From an uncultured Clostridia bacterium (GTDB lineage: Bacteria; Bacillota; Clostridia; Christensenellales; Aristaeellaceae): a DNA stretch of 20,330 nt. The notes under the pieces are model-generated. The model saw only the letters and a list, made by a program, of their open reading frames with translations, searched no databases and was not told the origin of the DNA. Below, in pieces: positions 14,580 to 20,330 of the stretch. The DNA lies in assembly GCA_946615785.1 (NCBI GenBank), contig CAMOIA010000002.1, forward strand, positions 1 to 20,330, read 5' to 3'. The translations under genes were made by a program, and so were the position numbers. Positions within the stretch are counted from its first letter, which is position 1, and the number at the start of each line of letters is the position of its first letter.

Positions 14580-14792
14580 GGTTTGAAGTTCGGCTGACCT
14601 GGTTTTTGACCCCACACTCGCCGACTGGAGCTTTGCTCATAGCAACTTTGTGCCCCCACTCTGCTCTCTCGCGATTACCGCGGCCGGACTTACTTCTAAG
14701 CCGCACCGTGCTCCCCGTTCATTTTGGACGGATTACGTGGACCGTTTTGCCTGCGACTGGCATCGGTTTTCAACCACAGACCCGCTTCAACC
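14580..14792 (-). ncRNA. Structured RNA or long leader upstream of the zinc-ribbon gene (raiA-motif-like, family tentative)
   Basis: A strong promoter (14799-14827) drives transcription from about 14792 into 213 nt without a convincing gene. The ends are complementary: GGTTGAAG at 14785-14792 pairs with CTTCAAACC at 14580-14588 (one bulged A), closing the whole segment. Inside are GGTT/AACC closed by GAA, GGCTTAGAAGTAAGTC as a 6-bp stem, CGCG/CGCG around GTAAT (about 14670-14682), and GAGC/GCTC around AAA. Many unpaired A-rich joints remain between stems, as in complex structured RNAs. The size (about 210 nt), the Clostridia context and its position as an apparent 5' leader recall the raiA motif, but I name that family from memory and could not align it. 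No T-tract terminator lies between it and the zinc-ribbon ATG, so read-through to that gene is expected. Confidence 0.55.
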
Positions 14793-14798
14793 AACGAC

Positions 14799-14827
14799 AT
14801 TATAAAACCTTTTCTGTGTTTACGCAA
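14799..14827 (-). promoter_or_regulatory. Sigma-A-type promoter of the structured RNA and zinc-ribbon gene
   Basis: On the minus strand, TTGCGT (14822-14827), a 17-bp spacer and TATAAT (14799-14804). The start is expected at about 14791-14793, exactly where the complementary 5' end of the RNA begins. This places about 245 nt of transcript before the zinc-ribbon ATG at 14546. Confidence 0.75.
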
Positions 14828-14874
14828 GCGGTTTTTTTTAAAAAATGTTAATAAATTTGGTTACAATTCATCCT

Positions 14875-15549
14875 TTATCGCCTGCTGCCGTCAATTTCGA
14901 GCACGCAAATGCGTTTTTGTTCTGAAAGATCGCCCTTCGTGACCCGCAGAATGGACATCGGCGTCCTTTCCGCCCTTGTGGCGCCCATCAGGTCCAGGAA
15001 GGGTTCGACCCCTTCGATCGGCCAGGATGCGGTATACGCCGTTTTGTAATGCATCGGTATGACGATCCGCGGCTTCAGCGCTGCACAGGTCTGCGCAGCC
15101 TCGGCAGGGCTCAGGGTGAAAAATCCGCCGACGGGCAGAAACAATATGTCCACCCGCCCGCACCGAAGAAGGGTTTCATCGCTGAGCGTATGGCCGAGAT
15201 CGCCCGCGTGCAAAAGACGCAGGCCTTCGGTTTCAATCAGCATCATCACGTTCTTCCCGCGCTTTTGCCCCTGACAGTCGTCGTGGAAAACTTCAATGCC
15301 TTCAATGACGACGTCCGGCACCGGGGAACGCCGTCCTGCGCTTTCGATCACAATGGGCTTTCCGCCATCCGCCGCTTCGCATTTGCCAAGGTCCGCGTGG
15401 TCATGGTGCCCGTGGGAAACCGTCACCACGTCCGCAATGCATTTTTCATACGGATAGCCGCACCCTTCGTCAAACGGGTCCGTCAGAATCGCCGCGCCTT
15501 CGCTGTTTTGCAAAAGAAACTGCGCGTGTCCGTTTGGCCTGATCAGCAT
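14875..15549 (-). CDS. MBL-fold metal-dependent hydrolase
   Basis: A 224-residue protein of the metallo-beta-lactamase superfamily, in the short COG2220-type branch. The metal ligands are intact: SHGHHDH (H46, H48, D50, H51), H114 and D117 in LLHAGDLGH, and H167 in PMHYKT. This set would hold two metal ions. COG2220 members include UlaG-like lactonases and many hydrolases without known substrates, so the reaction cannot be assigned. The start was set at ATG 15549 (MLIRPNGHAQ) with AAGGGGG 7 nt upstream, in preference to a GTG at 15555. It lies 65 bp after the DegV gene on the same strand, with a hairpin terminator in the gap. No separate promoter was clear, so read-through from degV is likely. 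The region after the stop is very A/T-rich without a hairpin. Confidence 0.85.
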   Translation of the reverse strand: MLIRPNGHAQFLLQNSEGAAILTDPFDEGCGYPYEKCIADVVTVSHGHHDHADLGKCEAADGGKPIVIESAGRRSPVPDVVIEGIEVFHDDCQGQKRGKNVMMLIETEGLRLLHAGDLGHTLSDETLLRCGRVDILFLPVGGFFTLSPAEAAQTCAALKPRIVIPMHYKTAYTASWPIEGVEPFLDLMGATRAERTPMSILRVTKGDLSEQKRICVLEIDGSRR

Positions 15550-15564
15550 TAACACACCCCCTTA

Positions 15565-15590
15565 TCAAACAAGGCTGTCTTCTGACAGCC
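15565..15590 (-). terminator. Terminator after the DegV gene
   Basis: On the minus strand GGCTGTC, loop AGAA and GACAGCC (15573-15590) form a perfect 7-bp stem followed by TTGTTTGA. The U-tract is interrupted, so termination may be partial and allow expression of the downstream MBL-fold gene. Confidence 0.6.
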
Positions 15591-15614
15591 CTGCAAATGA
15601 TGTATTGATCCCGG

Positions 15615-16505
15615 TTATGCCGGTCTTTCCTTGCCCATGAAGGTAATCGCGATCGCGCCGGGCCCGGCGTGGGAACCGATAACCGGCCCGATCATCTGAA
15701 TGCGGATTTCCTTTAAGCCCTCCAGCTTCTGGCGAAGCTTTTCAGCGAGCGTTTCCGCCTCCTCACGGCAGTCCGCGTGCATGATCACGATGGTCTTCCC
15801 GTTCGGGTCGTCGATGTTGTTCAGGGTCCTTTCCAGCATGATCTGCATGGCCTTTTTGCGCCCCTTGATCTTTTCGACGGCGTCCATCTTGCCCTCGCGG
15901 CCCATGATGATGATGGGCTTGATGTCAAGGATCGATCCGAAGAAAGCACTCGTGGGCGAAAGCCTTCCGCCCCGCTTCAGGTATACAAGATCGTCCACCG
16001 TCATCCAGCACTGCGCCTTCAGCCGGTTATCCTGCACCCACTTGTCTACCTCTTCCATGCTCGCGCCGCTCTGGTACAGATCGTGCGCGCCTTCAATGAG
16101 AAGGGTCATGGGCGCCGAAATGGAGAGCGTATCGGAAATGAGAAGCCGCCGGCCGGGATAGCGGGTCGAAAGGTCTTCCCAGGCTTCGCGGGCATACTGC
16201 AGCGTCGCGCTCATGTTGCTTGAAAACGCGATGTACAGGATATCCTTGCCAGCCTGCAGGAACGGCTCGAAGAATTCCTCGTAATTGACCTTGCTCAGGC
16301 AGCTTGTCACGGGAACGGCGCCGTTTCGCATTTCGTTGAAGAACTGCTTTTGCTTTTCTTCGCCTTCGCGTCCGTTTTCATCCAGGTATTCGACGCCTTT
16401 CATGGAATAGGGCATCTTGATCACCGGAATTTCGCGCTTCTCCGCAATATCAAAGGGCAGATCGCTGTCACTGTCCGTTATGAACACATAAGGCCTGTCC
16501 GTCAT
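15615..16505 (-). CDS. DegV-family fatty-acid-binding protein
   Basis: A 296-residue cytoplasmic protein of the DegV/FakB family, close to the usual length. DegV proteins bind a fatty acid between two lobes; in Staphylococcus the FakB members present it to the kinase FakA for phosphorylation. Visible marks are the N-terminal VFITDSDSDLPFDIA, the ligand loop VTSCLS (T67, S68), the IAFSSNMSATLQ segment that contacts the carboxylate, the KRGGRLSPTSAFFGSILDIK stretch, and the C-terminal GPVIGSHAGPGA. No FakA gene is in the window. The start at 16505 (MTDRPYVFIT) has GGAGGAAAC immediately upstream; an earlier in-frame codon at 16529 is not needed. The gene has its own promoter at 16545-16573 and is followed by a hairpin terminator. 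Confidence 0.93.
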   Translation of the reverse strand: MTDRPYVFITDSDSDLPFDIAEKREIPVIKMPYSMKGVEYLDENGREGEEKQKQFFNEMRNGAVPVTSCLSKVNYEEFFEPFLQAGKDILYIAFSSNMSATLQYAREAWEDLSTRYPGRRLLISDTLSISAPMTLLIEGAHDLYQSGASMEEVDKWVQDNRLKAQCWMTVDDLVYLKRGGRLSPTSAFFGSILDIKPIIIMGREGKMDAVEKIKGRKKAMQIMLERTLNNIDDPNGKTIVIMHADCREEAETLAEKLRQKLEGLKEIRIQMIGPVIGSHAGPGAIAITFMGKERPA

Positions 16506-16544
16506 GTTTCCTCCACCCCTTACAAGCATTTTTACAACAGATAC

Positions 16545-16573
16545 ATTCTACCATTCACCACTTGAAATTGCAA
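16545..16573 (-). promoter_or_regulatory. Sigma-A-type promoter of degV
   Basis: On the minus strand, TTGCAA (16568-16573), a 17-bp spacer and TAGAAT (16545-16550). It fits entirely between the mfd stop (16591) and the degV start, so degV is transcribed independently of mfd. There is no hairpin terminator after mfd. Confidence 0.65.
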
Positions 16574-16590
16574 CTCTTTGGTCAAATCGC

Positions 16591-19500
16591 TCACGCGGCG
16601 CTCGCCTCCAGCAGTGCGTTCACCTTTTCAAGGGCGCCGACCGCCTCCCGAAGAAGCGTTTCCACGTCCTTTCCGTCGTCCCGGAAAAGGATCGCCGCAT
16701 CCCGGCTGGCCGAGAAAATCAGCCGCCTGTCCGCCTGTTCGATCGCGCTGTACAGCGCCATGGGGTCCGGACATTTCTCCAGGCTGAACTGCATGACGCC
16801 CTTCACCGCGCTTACGCGTCTTGTAAAGATTCTGCCCGCAAGCGCCTTGAGATGCTGCACGTCGATGAGGTTCATCACGCTTTCCGGAATATCACCGAAC
16901 CGGTCGATCAGTTCCTCGATCACGTCCTCCCGGTCGCTGCGATTCCTGATGAGCGAGATGCGCTTGAAAACCTCCATCCGCTGGCGGTCGTCCCGCACGT
17001 ACTGCTGCGGGAGATACGCGTCCACCTTGATTTCCATTCTCGTTTCCGCCCGTTCCGGAAGAGGCGCGCCGTCCATCTGCTCCCGTACCGCGTCCTCGAT
17101 CATCCTGCAGTACAGGTCGTAACCCACCGCCGCGATGCTCCCGCTCTGCTCCGGGCCGAAGATATTGCCGCTGCCGCGGATCTCAAGGTCCCGCATCGCC
17201 ACGCGGAAGCCCGATCCGAAAGCCGTGAATTCCATCAGGGCGCTCAGACGCTTGTCCGCGGTTTCAGAGAGCGCTTTGTCCTTTTTCACCATAAAATAGG
17301 CAAACGCCGCGCGGTCCGACCGCCCGACCCTTCCGCGCAGCTGGTAGAGCTGGCTCAGGCCGAAACGGTCCGCGTCATAGACGAGAATCGTGTTGGCGTT
17401 GGAGACGTCCAGTCCGTTTTCGATGATCGTGGAGCAAAGCAGAACGTCGTATTTCCGGTCGTAAAAATCCAGCATGATATCCTCAAGCTCGCTTTCCGGC
17501 ATCTGGCCGTGCGCGACCGCGATGCGCGCTTCGGGCAGAAGCGACCGAAGGTGCGCCGCAAAGGCGTCGATGTGCTGAACGTGATTGTAGACAAGATACG
17601 TCTGTCCGCCGCGGCCGATCTCCCGGTTTACAGCGTCCCGCACGATCGCGTCGGAATAATCCACAAGATACGTCTGCACGGGCAGCCTTTCCTCCGGAGG
17701 CTCTGAAAGAACGCTCATATCCCTGACGCCGATCATGGACATGTGCAGCGTTCGCGGAATGGGGGTGGCGGAAAGCGTAAGCACGTCCACCTGGCGCTTG
17801 TAATTCTTGATTTTTTCCTTGTGGCTCACGCCAAAGCGCTGCTCCTCGTCCACGATCAAAAGCCCAAGATCCTTGAATTCGACGTTTTTTCCAAGCAGTT
17901 TATGCGTGCCGACGATGATATCGATCCTGCCCTCTTTTAAGTCGTTCAGGATCCGTTTCGTTTCACCGGCAGACTGAAACCGGCTCAGCGCCTCGGCTTT
18001 CACCGCAAAATCGGCGAACCGTCGCTGAATGGTATAAAAATGCTGCTGGCACAGAATCGTCGTCGGACATAAAATGGCGGCCTGTTTTCCCGACATGATG
18101 CACTTGAACGCCGCCCGAAGGGCCACCTCGGTTTTGCCAAAGCCCACGTCGCCGCACAGAAGCCTGTCCATATTGATGGGCTTTTCCATGTCCGCCTTGA
18201 TCTCCTCGACGGCGGTTTTCTGGTCGTCCGTCAGTTCAAAGGGAAAAGCGTCCTCAAATTCGCGCTGCCAGGGCGTATCCGGCAGGAACGCAAAACCCGG
18301 CTTCGCCTGCCGTTCGGCATAGAGCTTCACCAGGTCAAACGCCAGTTTTTTCAGCCCCGCGCTAACCTTTTTGCGCTGCTTCAGCCAGGAATCGCTGCCC
18401 AGACTGTTCAGTTCCGGCGGGTGATCCTCGCTGCCGCCGATGAATTTCTGCATCCTGTCGAACTGGTCGGTCGGGACATAGAGCCTGTCGCTGCCCTTGT
18501 ACTGGATCAGAAAATAATCCCGCCAGGTTCCTTCCGTCTGCAGGCGCACCGTGCCGCGGTAAATGCCGATGCCGTGGTTTTCATGCACCACAAGATCGCC
18601 TTCCGAAAGGTCGGTAAAGGCTTCGATCTTCTGCGCGGCGCTGACCGCGCGCTTTTTCTGTTTTTCATGCCCCTGCTTCGCCGAACCGAAAATATCCGCG
18701 TCCGAAATGACGGCGATTCCTTCCCCCGTAAGCGTAAATCCCTGGCTCAGCGTCAGGTTCAGAATGCCTTCCCTGCCGTCGGCGTTCTCCAGCACGTCAA
18801 GGTAAATATTGAATTCCGAAAGCGCGCTCTTCAGCCTTGTGTATCGGTTTTCGCCGCCCGCGCAAAGATAAATGCTTTTTCCTTCCTTCCGGGACGCGCG
18901 AATGTCCTCCGCCAGGTCCCGGATGCGGGAAAAATAGCGGGGACACGGCGTTCCCGGCCACGAAATGACGCTTCCGGGCTGAAATCCGCCCATACCGTGC
19001 AGAAACTGCTGCACGGAAATCCACGGAAGGCCCCCTATGGCATTTTGCACTTCCTCCGGGGTCAGAAGGGCGCTCTCCCATTCCGGAATCGCGTCCCCGC
19101 GGTCGATGGCCGCCTTCAGGTCCTCCTGAAAGCCGTTCCTGCGGTCTTCAAGCCGTTCACGGATCTTTTCCGGTTCGTCCAGAATGATGAGGGGCGTTTC
19201 GGAAAACCAGTCCCAGAGGCCCCGTCTCTCAAGTCCGAGCGCCCCGGCCCATTTTGTCATGTCGCCGGGATAGATGCCGTTTTCCTTCAGCTCCCGCACC
19301 TTTTCCGATTCCTGCCGCAGGCTCACAAAGCCGTTTTGCTCCGTGCCAATACGGCTTTTCTGCGCAAGCAGCATGTTTTCCATCGGTCTGGCAAAGCGCT
19401 GGGCGTCCTTTGCAAGAAAGGCTTTTGCAGGATACACACTTACGGGTTTTGTTACCCTTTCAACGCTCCTTTGGGAAACCGGGTCAAACGTGCGGATCAG

Positions 19501-20130
19501 GTCGATTTCGTCTCCGAAGTATTCGATCCTGAGCGCCTGCCTTTCCCCGCACGGCCAGATATCCACAATGTCGCCGCGGCAGGCGCACTGACCCTCGTCC
19601 TCCACCATTTCCCTTCGCTCATATCCCATTTCCTGAAGGCGCGCGCGCAGATCCTCCAGCGCGATCCCCTGACCCGCTTCCAGCGTCACCGCGCTCTGCT
19701 GCCATTTTGCCATGGCCATCATCGGCTGCATCAGGTCTTCCGGCACGGCAAACACAGCCTGCAAGCTGCCGCATGCAAGCCTTGTCATCCATTCGACGCG
19801 CGCTTTTTCGTCCTCCTGCCCGCTCACGCCGCCGACAAAAAGCATTTCTCCGCCGGCAAGGACACGCGCGTCCATGGTTCCAAGGCAGGCCCTGACGTCG
19901 GCGCACAGCTTCTCCGCGCGCCTCCGGTTTGCCGCCACATACAGAACCTTCCTTCCGCTGCGCACCGCCATCGCGCACAGGAAAGACCGCTGTCCGTCAC
20001 ACAGATCGTACACAGCGGGCCGTTTTCCCGCCGCCGCCGACCTCAGAATCTCCCCGCAGACACCGCTTTCTATTTTTTCCGCCAGCAGGGAAAACGCCGG
20101 CGACAGCGCGCCTCTTTCTTCTTCCATCAT
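16591..20130 (-). CDS. mfd: Transcription-repair coupling factor Mfd
   Basis: A 1179-residue translocase of full family length. It removes stalled RNA polymerase from DNA lesions and recruits UvrA. The N-terminal UvrB-like part (about 1-350) has a degenerate nucleotide site, as is normal in Mfd, and GDIVDIWPCG within a typical segment. A CarD-like RNA-polymerase-interacting domain follows (about 510-570, LSEGDLVVHENHGIGIYRG). The RecG-like motor has Walker A LLCGDVGFGKTEVALRA (about 660), the DEEQ box IVDEEQRFGVSHKEK (about 761), TLSATPIPRTLHMSMIGVRD and the RGRVGRSDRAAFAYF motif (about 938). The C-terminal regulatory domain ends at EASAA. The ATG at 20130 has GGAAGGAAAA upstream and is 3 bp from the end of pth, so the two are one operon. 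The pth-mfd order is the same in Bacillus and many Clostridia. Confidence 0.97.
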   Translation of the reverse strand: MMEEERGALSPAFSLLAEKIESGVCGEILRSAAAGKRPAVYDLCDGQRSFLCAMAVRSGRKVLYVAANRRRAEKLCADVRACLGTMDARVLAGGEMLFVGGVSGQEDEKARVEWMTRLACGSLQAVFAVPEDLMQPMMAMAKWQQSAVTLEAGQGIALEDLRARLQEMGYERREMVEDEGQCACRGDIVDIWPCGERQALRIEYFGDEIDLIRTFDPVSQRSVERVTKPVSVYPAKAFLAKDAQRFARPMENMLLAQKSRIGTEQNGFVSLRQESEKVRELKENGIYPGDMTKWAGALGLERRGLWDWFSETPLIILDEPEKIRERLEDRRNGFQEDLKAAIDRGDAIPEWESALLTPEEVQNAIGGLPWISVQQFLHGMGGFQPGSVISWPGTPCPRYFSRIRDLAEDIRASRKEGKSIYLCAGGENRYTRLKSALSEFNIYLDVLENADGREGILNLTLSQGFTLTGEGIAVISDADIFGSAKQGHEKQKKRAVSAAQKIEAFTDLSEGDLVVHENHGIGIYRGTVRLQTEGTWRDYFLIQYKGSDRLYVPTDQFDRMQKFIGGSEDHPPELNSLGSDSWLKQRKKVSAGLKKLAFDLVKLYAERQAKPGFAFLPDTPWQREFEDAFPFELTDDQKTAVEEIKADMEKPINMDRLLCGDVGFGKTEVALRAAFKCIMSGKQAAILCPTTILCQQHFYTIQRRFADFAVKAEALSRFQSAGETKRILNDLKEGRIDIIVGTHKLLGKNVEFKDLGLLIVDEEQRFGVSHKEKIKNYKRQVDVLTLSATPIPRTLHMSMIGVRDMSVLSEPPEERLPVQTYLVDYSDAIVRDAVNREIGRGGQTYLVYNHVQHIDAFAAHLRSLLPEARIAVAHGQMPESELEDIMLDFYDRKYDVLLCSTIIENGLDVSNANTILVYDADRFGLSQLYQLRGRVGRSDRAAFAYFMVKKDKALSETADKRLSALMEFTAFGSGFRVAMRDLEIRGSGNIFGPEQSGSIAAVGYDLYCRMIEDAVREQMDGAPLPERAETRMEIKVDAYLPQQYVRDDRQRMEVFKRISLIRNRSDREDVIEELIDRFGDIPESVMNLIDVQHLKALAGRIFTRRVSAVKGVMQFSLEKCPDPMALYSAIEQADRRLIFSASRDAAILFRDDGKDVETLLREAVGALEKVNALLEASAA

Positions 20131-20133
20131 ATC

Positions 20134-20330
20134 TCAGGGTTTTTCCTTCCTGTTATACCGGTTCATGCTCAGGTCGATCCCGTCCGTCACAAAGCATTTT
20201 GCCGCGTCCGCCGCAAGGCAGAAAGCGTCGAAGGCGATTTTTTTCTCCTCGTCCGTACGGTAAGTGGAGAGCACAAAGTCCTTCAGGTCCCACCCTTCCG
20301 GCGGCTGCCCGACGCCGACGCGGATGCGCG
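20134..20330 (-). CDS. pth: Peptidyl-tRNA hydrolase, C-terminal part (partial)
   Basis: The last 64 residues of Pth; the rest is beyond the right edge. The enzyme cleaves peptidyl-tRNA released from stalled ribosomes. The segment RIRVGVGQPPEGWDLKDFVL is the conserved Pth C-terminal region, with the family motif RI.VGIG.P..G.DL.DYVL; it is followed by a helix with IAFDAFCLAADAAKCFV and a basic tail ending KEKP. The catalytic residues (N, H, D) lie in the missing N-terminal part. The TGA at 20134-20136 is 3 bp before the mfd ATG, and the mfd ribosome-binding site lies inside the end of this gene, which indicates co-translation. Confidence 0.9.
   Translation of the reverse strand, partial: RIRVGVGQPPEGWDLKDFVLSTYRTDEEKKIAFDAFCLAADAAKCFVTDGIDLSMNRYNRKEKP

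Noticed and set aside
14378..14659. A second 93-codon frame overlapping the zinc-ribbon gene on the same strand
   Set aside because: It runs out of frame through the 3' half of the structured RNA and the first half of the cysteine-rich gene, and has no motif; the zinc-ribbon frame has eight correctly spaced cysteines.
14674..14684. An 11-base identity to the universal 16S rRNA 530-loop sequence (GCCGCGGTAAT) inside the structured RNA
   Set aside because: The flanks do not match rRNA. In this transcript it forms a simple CGCG-GTAAT-CGCG hairpin, so it is not an rRNA fragment.
14830..14874. A terminator after the MBL-fold gene in the A/T-rich stretch
   Set aside because: There is a T-rich and A-rich run but no GC stem before it on the minus strand, so an intrinsic terminator is not supported.

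Overview
The window looks like an origin-proximal chromosomal segment of a GC-rich member of the Clostridia (Bacillota). This rests on the gene families (MetRS of the Bacillus/Clostridium type, DegV, XpaC, pth-mfd), on strong sigma-A-type promoters with 17-bp spacers, on purine-rich Shine-Dalgarno sites, and on two perfect copies of the Bacillus-type parS sequence. The exact genus cannot be read from the sequence. There are no tRNA or rRNA genes, CRISPR arrays, insertion sequences or phage genes. Almost all of the window is ordinary chromosome; the unusual items are a duplicated barnase, a parS pair and a structured RNA.

Layout, left to right. At 1-167 (minus) is the start of a gene cut by the window edge, perhaps a GH10-type glycoside hydrolase. 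It is divergent from a two-component pair at 372-2520 (plus): an OmpR/PhoB-type response regulator and its membrane histidine kinase. A bidirectional terminator at 2659-2695 separates this pair from a convergent XpaC-family gene (2704-3876, minus). Next is a minus-strand cluster read in the order 6758 to 3939: a COG2509 FAD-dependent dehydrogenase, a secreted protein with two tandem barnase domains, and a barstar-family inhibitor. The dehydrogenase and barnase genes overlap by 4 bp, and the barstar ribosome-binding site abuts the barnase stop codon. A divergent small hypothetical gene (6842-7219, plus) converges on metG (7273-9315, minus) across a 15-bp perfect hairpin.

Upstream of metG, the 267-bp gap at 9316-9582 holds the metG promoter, two parS sites 48 bp apart, and the terminator of the next operon. 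That operon (13983 to 9583, minus) is MoxR AAA+ ATPase, DUF58 protein and membrane transglutaminase, with overlapping reading frames and its own promoter. Next come a small double zinc-ribbon gene (14265-14546, minus) and, directly upstream of it, a 213-nt transcript region with its own promoter and complementary ends. This is best read as a structured noncoding RNA or long leader. After that are an MBL-fold hydrolase, a DegV lipid-binding protein, mfd, and the 3' end of pth at the right edge, all on minus.

Functionally, pth and mfd (translation quality control and transcription-coupled repair) and metG are housekeeping. The MoxR-DUF58-transglutaminase operon is a widespread cell-envelope or chaperone-like module. 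The barnase-barstar pair is a secreted RNase with its cytoplasmic inhibitor. It is unusual because the two RNase domains have each lost a different active-site residue.
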